The translations under genes and the position numbers were made by a program. From Bradyrhizobium sp. NP1 (GTDB lineage Bacteria > Pseudomonadota > Alphaproteobacteria > Rhizobiales > Xanthobacteraceae), in the NCBI RefSeq assembly GCF_030378205.1, contig NZ_CP127385.1:248001-312000 (forward strand): DNA of 64,000 nt, written 5' to 3'. Below, piece by piece: positions 1 to 9,021 of this stretch (position 1 is its first letter; each line of letters begins with the position of its first letter). Under the pieces are notes generated by a model, which was not told the DNA's origin, made no database searches, and saw only the letters and a program-made list of their open reading frames with translations.

Positions 1-1329
1 GCAGAGCGGCAGCTTGGCGACGGAATCGACGGCTTCCTTCGCGGTCAGAAGCTCGCGCAGATAGACCTTCTCGCGGTGGCCGTTCGGCAGCTCGATGCCG
101 ATGGCGTTGCGGCCGGGCACCACCGCCACGCGCGCCGACAGCGCGCTCATCGAGCGCGCGATGTCGTCGGAAAGCCCGATCACGCGCGACGACTTGATGC
201 CGGGCGCGGGCTCGAGCTCGTACAGCGTGACGACGGGTCCCGGATTGGCCTTCACGATCTCGCCGCGGACGCCGAAATCCTGCAGCACGCCCTCGAGCGC
301 GCGCGAATTGGCCTCGAGCTCGCTCTTGGAAAGCGGCTGGCGATCAGTGGCCTTCGGCGCCGCCAGCATCGAAACCGAGGGCAGCTCGAATTTTTCCGAG
401 GATTTCCTCGAGGCGGCGCGCGGCGCGGCCTTCTTGCGCGCGCGGGGCGCCGGCTCCGCATCCTCCTCTTCTTCCTCCTCGTCCTCGATCTCCTCGTCGG
501 CATCGGCCTCGGGCGCGATCGAGGGGGCGGGGCGTCCGCCGCCGAGACTGGGCTCCTGCCGTTCGAAGGAAATGCCCCGCGGCTGCGGACCGCTCGACAC
601 CAGCGAGCGATAGGCCGTGGCGAGCAGCCAGCCGAGCCGCGCCTTGGCGCTCATCAGCGCATGGAAGATCCAGCCGAGCGAGATCGAACCGCGATCGCCC
701 TCCTCTTCGTCGAACGGCGCATCGCTGGCCTCGATCGGCGTCAGCTCTTCTTCCTTCTCGCGCGAGCCCATGCCGCTCGCGACCAGGAAGGTGGCGACGA
801 GGCCGGCGAGCAGGATGGTGCCGAGCACGAAGCGATAGATGAAGCCGGGCGGTCCGAACACCACGGCCGGCGCGCGCACCAGCGCATCGCCGATCACCCC
901 GCCAAGCCCGGTCGGCAGCGGCCAGGAGCCGCCATGCGGCCAGCAGCTGGCAAAGCCTGCCGCGATCACGGTGCAGAGAATCCACGAGCCGAGCCGCAGC
1001 GCCTCGCGGTCGAAATGGCGGTGGGTCAGCATGCGCCAGCCCCACACCGCTACGGGAAGGATCAGCATGATCGCGCCCAGCCCGAGGATCTGCATCAGGA
1101 GGTCGGCGCCGATCGCGCCGCCATAGCCGAGGATGTTGCGGATCGGCCGCGACGTCGCGTGGCTGAGCGACGGGTCCTGCACCGACCACGTCATCAGCGC
1201 CGCCGCGGCGATGCCGGACAGCGCGATCAGGCCGAGCCCCATCAATTCGCGCAGCCGCCGCACCACGGCGTCGCGGATCGAGGCCGGCAAATGGTTGACC
1301 ATGGGAATGACACGTTCGATCGCCGGCAT
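1..1329 (-). CDS. ftsK: DNA translocase FtsK, N-terminal part (truncated by window edge)
   Basis: The minus-strand frame is open to base 1, giving 443 N-terminal residues; the motor and gamma domains lie outside the window. It starts MPAIERVIPMVNHLP at ATG 1329. Several hydrophobic segments follow (for example GLGLIALSGIAAAALMTW and an RFVLGTILLAGLVATFLVASG stretch), then a linker rich in Pro and Glu with an acidic run (EEIEDEEEEEEDAEP), then the start of the alpha domain (ALEGVLQDFGVRGEI, GPVVTLYELEPAPGIKSSRV, ARVAVVPGRNAIGIELPN). This is the FtsK/SpoIIIE layout: membrane anchor at the septum, linker, then DNA translocase used in chromosome dimer resolution. It sits 18 bp behind an aminotransferase gene on the same strand, so the two are probably co-transcribed. 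Confidence 0.93.
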   Translation of the reverse strand, partial: MPAIERVIPMVNHLPASIRDAVVRRLRELMGLGLIALSGIAAAALMTWSVQDPSLSHATSRPIRNILGYGGAIGADLLMQILGLGAIMLILPVAVWGWRMLTHRHFDREALRLGSWILCTVIAAGFASCWPHGGSWPLPTGLGGVIGDALVRAPAVVFGPPGFIYRFVLGTILLAGLVATFLVASGMGSREKEEELTPIEASDAPFDEEEGDRGSISLGWIFHALMSAKARLGWLLATAYRSLVSSGPQPRGISFERQEPSLGGGRPAPSIAPEADADEEIEDEEEEEEDAEPAPRARKKAAPRAASRKSSEKFELPSVSMLAAPKATDRQPLSKSELEANSRALEGVLQDFGVRGEIVKANPGPVVTLYELEPAPGIKSSRVIGLSDDIARSMSALSARVAVVPGRNAIGIELPNGHREKVYLRELLTAKEAVDSVAKLPLC

Positions 1330-1347
1330 GCGCCCCTCGCCCCGCGA

Positions 1348-2556
1348 TTATCTCAAGACCTCGACCAGCCGATGTAACGCCTCGGCGGTCGATTCGCTGT
1401 CGGAAACCAGCGCAAGCCGGATATAGCCCGCGCCGGGATTGAAGCCGTCGGCCTGCGGCCGCGCCAAATAGCTGCCGGGAATGACGCGCACCCCGGCGTC
1501 GCGATAGAGTTTGATCGCCGCCGCCTCGTCGCCGCCGTGGGCCGCGACGTCGAGCCAGACGCAGAAGCCGCCATCGGGCCTGACATAGCCGTAACGGTTG
1601 CCGAGGATCTGATCGGCGAGATCGAACTTGATCCGGTAGAGCCGGCGGTTCTCCTCGACATGCGCCTCGTCGCCATAGGCTGCGGCCGCGACCTGCTGCA
1701 GCGGCACCGGCACCTGCGGCGCGGCCACGTTGCGCAGCTCGTGAAACATCGTGAGGAATTTGGCGTCGCCGGCGGCGAAGCCGACGCGCATGCCCGGCAG
1801 GTTCGAGCGCTTCGAGAGCGACTGGAACACGACGACGTTGGCGAAATCAGGCCCGGCGCATTCCAGCGCGCTGCCCGGCGCCTTTCTCGTGTAGATCTCC
1901 GAGTAGCACTCGTCGCTCAGGATCACGAAGCCGAAGCGGTCGGCGAGCTGCTTCAGCTTGCGGAAATAATCCGGCGAAGCGACCGCACCTTGCGGATTGG
2001 CGGGGGAAGCGATGTAGATCGCGACCGTGCGTGCCAGCGTCGCCTCGTCGAGCGCGTCGAGATCGGGCAAAAATCCGTTTTGCGGCGTCGTCGGCAGATA
2101 GATCTGCTCACAGCCTGCCGCGCGGGCGCCGGCGCCATAGGCCGGGTAGAACGGGTTCGGCATCAGGATCGCGGGCGACCCGCGGCGGTTGCCGACATAG
2201 CGGGCGGCGGTCAGCGCCGCGAAGAACAGCCCCTCGCGGCTGCCGTTGAGGACCAGCACCTCGCTTTCGGGATCGACGGCGCGGGGCAGCGCGGAGCGGC
2301 GCGACAGCCAGGTCGCGGCCGCCTTGCGGAACGGCTCGATGCCGCGGGCCAGCGGATAGCGGCCGAAATCGGCGATGTATTGGGAAAGCACCGGCCCGAC
2401 GAAGCCGGGCACCGGGTGCTGCGGTTCGCCCAATGATAATGTTATCAATGGCTTGGCCGGGGTGTAGGGCGCCAGCAGCTCGGCCGTTCGCGCGAATGGC
2501 GATCGCTCGCTTTGCTCGGGTCCGCCACGCACGGGCGCGCGGGATGAAGCGGTCAT
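1348..2556 (-). CDS. Class I/II PLP-dependent aminotransferase (DapC-like)
   Basis: A 402-residue fold-type I aminotransferase. Visible landmarks are the SLGEPQHPVP substrate-loop region, the NPFYPAYGAG and ASPANPQGA motifs (Asn that contacts PLP), the SDECYSEIY aspartate/tyrosine pair, the PLP-lysine motif SLSKRSNLPG, and a C-terminal GAGYIRLALV arginine for the substrate carboxylate. This fits the group often annotated as succinyldiaminopimelate aminotransferase, but substrate cannot be set from sequence alone. The start is uncertain: in-frame ATGs lie at 2616, 2562 and 2556 and none has a good ribosome binding site; I chose MTASSRAP at 2556 because the residues before it look non-conserved. 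It is followed after 18 bp by ftsK. Confidence 0.85.
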   Translation of the reverse strand: MTASSRAPVRGGPEQSERSPFARTAELLAPYTPAKPLITLSLGEPQHPVPGFVGPVLSQYIADFGRYPLARGIEPFRKAAATWLSRRSALPRAVDPESEVLVLNGSREGLFFAALTAARYVGNRRGSPAILMPNPFYPAYGAGARAAGCEQIYLPTTPQNGFLPDLDALDEATLARTVAIYIASPANPQGAVASPDYFRKLKQLADRFGFVILSDECYSEIYTRKAPGSALECAGPDFANVVVFQSLSKRSNLPGMRVGFAAGDAKFLTMFHELRNVAAPQVPVPLQQVAAAAYGDEAHVEENRRLYRIKFDLADQILGNRYGYVRPDGGFCVWLDVAAHGGDEAAAIKLYRDAGVRVIPGSYLARPQADGFNPGAGYIRLALVSDSESTAEALHRLVEVLR

Positions 2557-2911
2557 GGCCATCGGTGGAACGCCAACACTTTTCAAGGGTCGCGGCGCGC
2601 CTCTTCGGGCGCGCATGCGAACGGATCAAATCACCATAGATAGGGCGAGGTTAAGACGCGATTAACCATCGGCGCCAGCGGTGATTTTGCGGGTCCTGCC
2701 CTTGCCGAAGGGTGGGAATCGGTCCTGATCGCGTCCGCCAGACGGGACCCGGGATTCGGCGGGCTGTGCCTGACCTGGCAGGCCTGCCGTGCAAAAAGAA
2801 AGGGGCTCCAGCTTGCGCCGGAGCCCCTCAACGGCCAGGGCATTGCCGGGTATGTGCCCCAACCGTAGTTCTGGGCGCGACCTGCACGCGAGGTCGCGCC
2901 CTCGGGAGAAC
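2557..2911. other. Intergenic region between aminotransferase and amtB
   Basis: No convincing gene. It holds the terminator of the glnK-amtB operon at its right end and presumably the promoter of the aminotransferase-ftsK unit at its left end; no clear promoter motif was recognised. Confidence 0.6.
2792..2827 (-). terminator. Rho-independent terminator of glnK-amtB
   Basis: On the minus strand, downstream of the amtB stop, an 8-bp perfect stem (GGGGCTCC at 2802-2809 with GGAGCCCC at 2820-2827) is followed by a TTTCTTTTT tract (complement of 2792-2801). Position and T-run give the direction. Confidence 0.88.
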
Positions 2912-4351
2912 TCACATGTTGTAGGCGCGCTCCGTGTGCTCGGTGATGTCGAGGCCTTCACGCTCGGTCTCGACATTGGCGCGCAGGCCCACGATCACGT
3001 CGACGACCTTGTAAAGGATCGCAGATCCGACGCCCGACCACACCAGCGTGGTGCAGACGCCCCAGGTCTGTGAAATCATCTGCGCGGAGAAGTCGTAGTC
3101 GGCGATCTTGCCCACGGTGTAGTCCATGATGCCGGTGCCGCCGAGCGCCGGGTTGACCAGGATGCCGGTGCCGAGCGCGCCGACGATGCCGCCGACGCAG
3201 TGCACGCCGAACACGTCGAGCGCGTCGTCATAGCCGAGCGCGTTCTTCACGATCGTGCAGAAGAACAGGCAGACCAGGCCGACCACGAGGCCGAGCACGA
3301 TTGCGCCCATCGGCCCCGAGTAGCCGGCCGCCGGCGTCACCGCGACGAGGCCCGCCACCGCACCCGACAGCGCGCCGAGCACCGACGGATGACCGCGGAA
3401 GATCCATTCCGCGAACATCCAGGCCAGCGCCGCGGCTGCGGTCGCGACGAACGAGTTGGTCATGGCGAGCGCGGCGCCGCCGGTGGCTTCCAGGTTGGAG
3501 CCGGCGTTGAAGCCGAACCAGCCGACCCAGAGCAGCGAGGCGCCGATCATGGTCATGGTCAGCGAGTGCGGGGCCATCAGCTCCTTGCCGTAGCCGGTGC
3601 GCTTGCCGATCAGGAGCGCGCCGACGAGGCCCGCGATGCCCGAGTTGATGTGCACCACGGTGCCGCCGGCGAAGTCGATCGCGCCCTTCTTGAAGATCCA
3701 GCCGGCATCGGCGTTGACTTCGTCGAGCTTGGCCTGCGCCGCGGTCTTCGCCGCGCCGTCAGCCGCAGCCGCCAGCGCCTTCACCGCATCCGAGATCGCG
3801 TCCGGACCGGCCCAGTACCAGACCATGTGCGCGATCGGGAAGTAGATCAGCGTGACCCAGAGCGGGATGAACAGCGCCACCGCCGAGAACTTCATGCGCT
3901 CGGCAAAGGAGCCGACGATGAGGCAGGGCGTGATCGCCGCGAACGTCATCTGGAAGCAGACATAGACGAGCTCGGAGATGTTGGCGTCGACCGAGAAGGT
4001 CGCTGCCTTGGAATCCGGCGTCACGCCCATCAGGAAGGCCTTCGAGAAGCCGCCGATGAAGTCGGAGCCGCCGGTGAAGGCGAGGCTGTAGCCGTAGAGG
4101 GCCCAAATCACGGTCACGACGCAGACCGTGTAGAAGATCTGCATCAGCACCGAGAGCATGTTCTTGGAGCGCACGAGGCCGCCATAGAACAGCGCAAGGC
4201 CGGGAATGGTCATCAACAGCACGAGCACGGTGGATGTCAGCATCCAGGCGTTGTCGCCCTTGTTGACTGTCGGCTCGGCATAGGCCGCGGTTGCGGCAAA
4301 CAGGCCGACCGCAAGGGTCGCCAATCCCGCGAGGGGACGCTTGAACGTCAT
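2912..4351 (-). CDS. amtB: Ammonium transporter AmtB (copy 1)
   Basis: 479 residues. The N-terminus is a cleavable-looking signal (MTFKRPLAGLATLAVGLFAATAAYA-EP), followed by about 11 membrane helices typical of Amt/Rh channels. The two conserved pore histidines are in VVHINSGIAGLVGALL and FGVHCVGGIVGALGTGIL; the MTIPGLALFYGGLVRSKN and LLWVGWFGFNAGS family motifs are intact. The channel conducts ammonium/ammonia and is blocked by GlnK binding to its cytoplasmic face under nitrogen excess. It follows glnK after 39 bp, so the two form one operon read from the sigma-54-like promoter at 4833-4848. Confidence 0.96.
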   Translation of the reverse strand: MTFKRPLAGLATLAVGLFAATAAYAEPTVNKGDNAWMLTSTVLVLLMTIPGLALFYGGLVRSKNMLSVLMQIFYTVCVVTVIWALYGYSLAFTGGSDFIGGFSKAFLMGVTPDSKAATFSVDANISELVYVCFQMTFAAITPCLIVGSFAERMKFSAVALFIPLWVTLIYFPIAHMVWYWAGPDAISDAVKALAAAADGAAKTAAQAKLDEVNADAGWIFKKGAIDFAGGTVVHINSGIAGLVGALLIGKRTGYGKELMAPHSLTMTMIGASLLWVGWFGFNAGSNLEATGGAALAMTNSFVATAAAALAWMFAEWIFRGHPSVLGALSGAVAGLVAVTPAAGYSGPMGAIVLGLVVGLVCLFFCTIVKNALGYDDALDVFGVHCVGGIVGALGTGILVNPALGGTGIMDYTVGKIADYDFSAQMISQTWGVCTTLVWSGVGSAILYKVVDVIVGLRANVETEREGLDITEHTERAYNM

Positions 4352-4390
4352 TTTGCTTTACTCCTGAGTGGTAGGGTTTTTTGCGCGAAA

Positions 4391-4729
4391 TCAGAGGGCC
4401 GCGGCATCCGCCTCGCCAGTGCGGATGCGGACCGCATGGTCGAGGTTGATGACGAAGATCTTGCCGTCGCCGATCTGGCCGGTCTTGGCGGCTGCGGTGA
4501 TGGCATCGATCGTCTTGTCCACCTGGTCGGCGGCGACTGCGACTTCGATCTTGATCTTGGGCAGGAAGCTCACCGCGTATTCAGCGCCGCGGTAGATTTC
4601 CGTATGGCCTTTTTGCCGGCCGTAGCCTTTGACTTCCGTCACGGTGAGACCATGAACGCCGATGGCGGTCAGGGCGTCACGGACTTCTTCCAGCTTGAAT
4701 GGCTTGATGATCGCCATAACAATTTTCAT
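4391..4729 (-). CDS. glnK: PII nitrogen regulatory protein GlnK (copy 1)
   Basis: 112 residues, starting [16 protein letters not shown] at ATG 4729; the reading frame extends upstream but the PII fold starts here. The T-loop carries Tyr51 in EIYRGAEY, the site uridylylated by GlnD when nitrogen is limiting. The B-loop and C-loop signature ([25 protein letters not shown]) is complete. The trimer senses ATP/ADP and 2-oxoglutarate and binds AmtB to close it. It is the first gene of the glnK-amtB operon. Confidence 0.96.
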   Translation of the reverse strand: MKIVMAIIKPFKLEEVRDALTAIGVHGLTVTEVKGYGRQKGHTEIYRGAEYAVSFLPKIKIEVAVAADQVDKTIDAITAAAKTGQIGDGKIFVINLDHAVRIRTGEADAAAL

Positions 4730-5078
4730 GGGTACTGTCCCCCGCTTGGGCCCGGCGCGACGACCGGGCAAGTCGACTGATGTTCACCACGCGGAGAGAA
4801 TTCACGACGCGGTCACAGCCGGGACCCTTAGAATCAAATGCCGTGCCAAGATCGGCGGCGCCGCCTAACGGACTAGGAATCCGGACCTTTTCGCGCCCGC
4901 ACCCAAAAGGCGGCACCTGCGCCATTCGGTCGCGCCTAAACTCTAGTCAAGACTGCTCAATTCGGCGGCAAGACAGAGTCCCGACACAATTCTGCTCACG
5001 CGAATGGCAGAATGTCGGCCCTTCCAGGGGATTTGGACTTCAGGCGCCGGCGGCGTCAGATCGAACCACGACCGCGCG
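4730..5078. other. Intergenic region upstream of glnK copy 1
   Basis: No gene supported. It contains the sigma-54-like element at 4833-4848 and, further upstream, GC-rich stretches where NtrC sites would be expected. I could not identify a convincing NtrC dyad (consensus-like TGCACC-N5-GGTGCA). Confidence 0.6.
4833..4848 (-). promoter_or_regulatory. Sigma-54 (RpoN)-like promoter of glnK-amtB
   Basis: The minus strand reads TGGCACGGCATTTGAT. This matches the sigma-54 consensus TGGCACG-N4-TTGCW in sequence and spacing except that the -12 element is TTGA instead of TTGC. It lies about 100 bp upstream of the glnK start. NtrC/RpoN control of glnK-amtB is well established in proteobacteria; the assignment here rests on the motif and its place. 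Confidence 0.7.
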
Positions 5079-6386
5079 CTACTGCAGCGCTTCGCCATGC
5101 TGCGAGATGTCGAGGCCTTCCAGCTCCTGCTCCCGCGAAACCCGCAAGGGCACGAAGGTGCTGACCAGTTTCAGAAGCAGGAAGGTGATGCCGGCCGACC
5201 AGGCCAGCGTGACCGCGACGCCGTAAAGCTGCAGCAGCACTTGCTGCGGGTTGCCGTCGATCAGGCCGGCGACGCCGCCGATCGAAGCGGTGGCGAACAC
5301 GCCCGTCAGCAGCGTGCCGGTCAGGCCGCCGACGCCGTGGACGCCGAACACGTCGAGCGAATCGTCGTAGTTGAAGCGCCTCTTCAGCGAGGTGCAGGCC
5401 CAGTAGCAGGCAAGCCCTGCGATGGCGCCGATCACGATGCCGGCCCACGGCGCGACGAAGCCGGAGGCCGGCGTGATGGTGCCGAGGCCCGCGACCGCGC
5501 CCGAGATCATGCCGAGCACGGAGGGCTTGCGCCGCTTCGACCATTCGAGCGCGCCCCAGGTCAAGGCGCCGGCGCAGGCCGCCAGATGGGTCGCGATGAT
5601 CGCCATCACCGCGCGCGAATTCGCCGACAGCGCCGAGCCGCCGTTGAAGCCGAACCAGCCGACCCACAACAGCCCGGTGCCGACTACGGCCAGCGACAGG
5701 TCGAACGGCGACAGGTTGTCACTGCCATAGCCGTGACGGCGGCCCATCACCTGCGCCGCGACGAGGCCGCCGACGCCGGCGGACAGATGCACGACCAGCC
5801 CGCCGGCAAAATCCAGAACGCCGGCCGCGCCGAGGAAGCCGCCGCCCCACACCCAATGCGCCAGCGGCACATAGACGAAGATGAACCAGGCGACCGAGAA
5901 CAGCAGATAGGCGGAAAACCGCATGCGGTCGGCCACCGAGCCCGCCACCAGCGCGACCGTGATGATCGCAAAGGTCATCTGATAGAGCATGAACAGCGCT
6001 TCCGGAATCGTCTTCGCGGCCGGATTGACGCTGTCCATCGCCATGCCGGCGAGGAAGGCGCGGTCGAGCGTGCCGAGAAAGGCGCCGTCGCCGACGAAGA
6101 CCAGCGAATAGCCGAACGCCACCCAGAGGATGGAGATGATCATGACGGCGGCGAGCGACTGCGCCATGGTCGCAAGCACGTTCTTCTTGCGCACCATGCC
6201 GGAATAGAACAGCGCCAGCCCCGGTATAGTCATCATCAGCACCAGCGCGGTGGCGACGATCATCCAGGCGGTATCGGCGGTCGAGATCTCGGAAGCCGCC
6301 GCGAAGGCGCGCGTCGGTGTGGCGATGAGCGCGGCGCAGGCGAAAGGCGCAGCGAGCATCGCTGCACGAGTGGATGGTGCCCCCAT
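5079..6386 (-). CDS. amtB: Ammonium transporter AmtB (copy 2)
   Basis: 435 residues, shorter than copy 1. It has an N-terminal hydrophobic signal-like stretch (ending near TPTRAFAAAS), then the Amt channel helices. The motif MTIPGLALFYSGMVRKKNVL, the first pore histidine in LVVHLSAGVGGLVA, LLWVGWFGFNGGSALSA and the second pore histidine in FGVHGVGGLTGTLL are all intact. It lacks the insertion that copy 1 carries between helices 4 and 5. It is preceded by its own glnK after 60 bp, so it is a second complete glnK-amtB unit in the same direction, directly upstream of the first. Confidence 0.95.
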   Translation of the reverse strand: MGAPSTRAAMLAAPFACAALIATPTRAFAAASEISTADTAWMIVATALVLMMTIPGLALFYSGMVRKKNVLATMAQSLAAVMIISILWVAFGYSLVFVGDGAFLGTLDRAFLAGMAMDSVNPAAKTIPEALFMLYQMTFAIITVALVAGSVADRMRFSAYLLFSVAWFIFVYVPLAHWVWGGGFLGAAGVLDFAGGLVVHLSAGVGGLVAAQVMGRRHGYGSDNLSPFDLSLAVVGTGLLWVGWFGFNGGSALSANSRAVMAIIATHLAACAGALTWGALEWSKRRKPSVLGMISGAVAGLGTITPASGFVAPWAGIVIGAIAGLACYWACTSLKRRFNYDDSLDVFGVHGVGGLTGTLLTGVFATASIGGVAGLIDGNPQQVLLQLYGVAVTLAWSAGITFLLLKLVSTFVPLRVSREQELEGLDISQHGEALQ

Positions 6387-6446
6387 GAAATTCCCCGGCT
6401 GTCTGCTTGGCTCGCGGCGTCGTTGCGGCGGTCGATGATGCGGTTT

Positions 6447-6866
<420 letters not shown>

Positions 6867-7038
6867 CTAGGCAAATGGCACAAGAAACTTGCAGCTTTCA
6901 CGGGAAAACCCCGCCTCCCTGTCGCCGGCATCTCTGTACAGCCGACACACTCGTCCGCCAGAATGTGTTCCGCTTCCATTCACGGCATTCGGCTGCCGCG
7001 GGATGGCAGCGCTGACAAGAACAACAAGGGGGTACGCC

Positions 7039-7920
7039 ATGGCGGAACGATCCTGGTTTTATGCCCAGCAGGGCCAGCAGCAGGGGCCTTATCCGGAAGC
7101 CCAGTTTCGCGACCTGATTGCCCGCGGCGCCATCCGGCCGGACACGCTGGTGTGGGCCGAAGGCATGACCGGCTGGCAGAAGGCCGGCGACGTCCCCGGC
7201 CTCTTCTCAGGGACGTCGGGCCCTCCCTCGCTCGCGCAGGGTGGCGCCGTGATGAGCGCTGGCGGCTATGGCGGACCGCTGTCGATCGACTTCGGAATTT
7301 GGGAATTTGTCTGGCGCAGCATCGTGTTCGTGATCGGCTGTGCCTTCGTCATCCCGATCCCGTGGATGATCGTCTGGTATACGAGGTGGATCGTTCCCTG
7401 CGTGCAGGTGCCGGGACGGCCAAATCTCAGCTTCACCGGTACCGCGATGACGGTGGTCCCATGGTTTTTCGGGGCCATCGTGCTTGCGATCGTCGTTGGC
7501 CTGACCGGCAGCAAGTTGCTCAACAACCTGATCATCCTGGTTCAGATCGCGTTGTACTGGCTGTTCCTCAAATGGCTGATCGCGAACATCGCGTCGAACG
7601 GGCAGCCGCTCGGGCTCAGTTTCTCCGGCTCGATCTGGGGCTATCTTGGATGGACCCTGCTTGCGGCCATCTCCATCATCACCATCGTCGGCTGGGCGTG
7701 GGTCTATGCGGCCTGGACGCGGTGGTTCTGCAGCAACATCCAGGGCACGCGGCGCGAGATCATTTTCAGGGGCACCGGACTGGAATTTCTCTGGCGTGGA
7801 ATCGTGGCGTTCATCGCCGCCTCCTTCATCATCCCGATTCCATGGGTGTATCGCTGGATGATGGGCTGGATGGCGTCGCAGACTGTTCTTGTCCAGCGAG
7901 GTTCGCAGCTGGACGCTTAG
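7039..7920 (+). CDS. GYF-domain (DUF4339) integral membrane protein
   Basis: 293 residues starting MAERSWFYAQQGQQQGPYPE with an AAGGGGG ribosome binding site just upstream; the longer open frame is rejected. Residues 1-60 form a GYF_2/DUF4339 module (WFYAQQGQQQGPYPEAQFRDL, DTLVWAEGMTGWQKAG), known as a peptide-binding fold in the family. The rest is about six hydrophobic segments in two related halves: FVWRSIVFVIGCAFVIPIPW recurs as FLWRGIVAFIAASFIIPIPW near the C-terminus, suggesting an internal duplication around a W-R helix and an IPIPW turn. Function unknown. It is convergent with the tesB gene, and its stop codon touches a palindromic repeat. Confidence 0.75.
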   Translation: MAERSWFYAQQGQQQGPYPEAQFRDLIARGAIRPDTLVWAEGMTGWQKAGDVPGLFSGTSGPPSLAQGGAVMSAGGYGGPLSIDFGIWEFVWRSIVFVIGCAFVIPIPWMIVWYTRWIVPCVQVPGRPNLSFTGTAMTVVPWFFGAIVLAIVVGLTGSKLLNNLIILVQIALYWLFLKWLIANIASNGQPLGLSFSGSIWGYLGWTLLAAISIITIVGWAWVYAAWTRWFCSNIQGTRREIIFRGTGLEFLWRGIVAFIAASFIIPIPWVYRWMMGWMASQTVLVQRGSQLDA

Positions 7921-7968
7921 AGCATGATCCGGAAAAGTGTGCAGCGGTTTTCCGAAAAGATCATGCTC
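7920..7968. repeat. Dispersed palindromic repeat, family A (copy 1)
   Basis: Inverted ends GAGCATGATC and GATCATGCTC enclose CGGAAAAGTGTGCAGCGG and a TTTTCCG arm. Related copies are at 11781-11855 and 13137-13185. It lies between two convergent genes, and its first base is the last base of the TAG stop of the GYF gene. Confidence 0.85.
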
Positions 7969-7981
7969 GATTAAATAAGCG

Positions 7982-8842
7982 TCATTTGCGCTCGCGCACC
8001 ACGCCCTCCTGCGTGACGGAGGCGACCAGCGTGCCGTCGGGCTTGAAGATCAGGCCACGCGTCAGCCCGCGGCCCGATTGCGCGCTCGGCGAATCCTGCG
8101 CGTAGAGCAGCCATTCGTCGGCGCGGAACGGGCGGTGAAACCACATCGCATGGTCGAGGCTCGCCGGCATCATGCGCTTGTCGAACAGGGTGCGGCCGTA
8201 GCGCGCCATCACCGCGTCGAGCAGCGAGAAGTCGGAGGCATAGGCGAGCGCGCACATGTGCAGCGCCGGATCGTCCGGCAGCTTGGCCGCGGTGCGGATC
8301 CAGATATGGATGCGGCCGTTGTCGATCTTCTGGCCGAAATAGCGGCCGAGCTCGACCGGGCGCAGCTCGATCGGCCGGTCCGATTCATAATAGCGGCGGA
8401 TGAATTCCGGCATCTCGCGGAACATCGGCTGCTTGGCCACTTCTTCGGCGGTGAGCTTTTCCGGCGGCGCCACGTCGGGCATCGTCTCCTGGTGATCGAA
8501 CGAGCCCTGCTCGTCGGCATGGAACGACACCATGATGGAAAAGATCGCGTTGCCGTGCTGGATCGCGGTGACGCGGCGGGTCGAAAAGCTCTTGCCGTCG
8601 CGCAGGCGCTCGACCTGGTAGATGATCGGGATCTGCGGATCGCCCGGCAGGATGAAGTAGCAATGCAGCGAATGCGGCAGCCGGCCCTCGACGGTGCGGC
8701 AGGCGGCGACCATCGCCTGGCCGATCACCTGGCCGCCGAACACGCGCTGCCAGCTTGTTTTCGGGCTGTTGCCGCGGAACAGGTTCACCTCGAGCGGCTC
8801 GATGTCGAGGATGGCAAGCAGATCGATCAGGCTCCTGGACAT
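7982..8842 (-). CDS. tesB: Acyl-CoA thioesterase II (TesB)
   Basis: 286 residues from ATG 8842 (MSRSLIDLLAILDIEPLEVN), with a GGAAAG ribosome binding site; the longer frame would read through a dispersed repeat. It is a double-hotdog thioesterase: RVFGGQVIGQAMVAACRTV in the first half, LRDGKSFSTRRVTAIQHG in the middle, and the second hotdog with MCALAYASDFSLLDAVM (catalytic Asp region) and MPASLDHAMWFHRPFRADEW. It hydrolyses acyl-CoA esters to free fatty acid and CoA in the cytoplasm. Confidence 0.94.
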   Translation of the reverse strand: MSRSLIDLLAILDIEPLEVNLFRGNSPKTSWQRVFGGQVIGQAMVAACRTVEGRLPHSLHCYFILPGDPQIPIIYQVERLRDGKSFSTRRVTAIQHGNAIFSIMVSFHADEQGSFDHQETMPDVAPPEKLTAEEVAKQPMFREMPEFIRRYYESDRPIELRPVELGRYFGQKIDNGRIHIWIRTAAKLPDDPALHMCALAYASDFSLLDAVMARYGRTLFDKRMMPASLDHAMWFHRPFRADEWLLYAQDSPSAQSGRGLTRGLIFKPDGTLVASVTQEGVVRERK

Positions 8843-8864
8843 CGAAAAGCGCTTTCCATTTTTC

Positions 8865-8946
8865 GTCATTCCGGGATGGTGCGTGAGCACCAGACCCGGA
8901 ATCTCGAGATTCCGGGTACGATGCTGACGCATCGCCCCGGAATGAC
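8865..8946. repeat. Dispersed palindromic repeat, family B (copy 1)
   Basis: Outer inverted ends GTCATTCCGG and CCGGAATGAC, with a perfect 20-bp central palindrome at 8896-8915 (CCGGAATCTCGAGATTCCGG). A second copy of the same architecture is at 54401-54483. Confidence 0.85.
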
Positions 8947-9021
8947 AGGGAGACCTTGTTTGGAGAACCTGTTTCGCCCAGCTATAGTTGAGTAGCAAGC
9001 GTATTGAGTAAGCAGGTTTTG

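Noticed and set aside
6884..6901. TGGCACAAGAAACTTGC as a sigma-54 promoter on the plus strand before the GYF gene
   Set aside because: The -24 and -12 elements are two bases too far apart for sigma-54, and it points away from glnK copy 2.
8078..8995. Long plus-strand open frame of 305 codons
   Set aside because: It is antisense to tesB, Arg/His-rich and repeat-like; a high-GC shadow frame.
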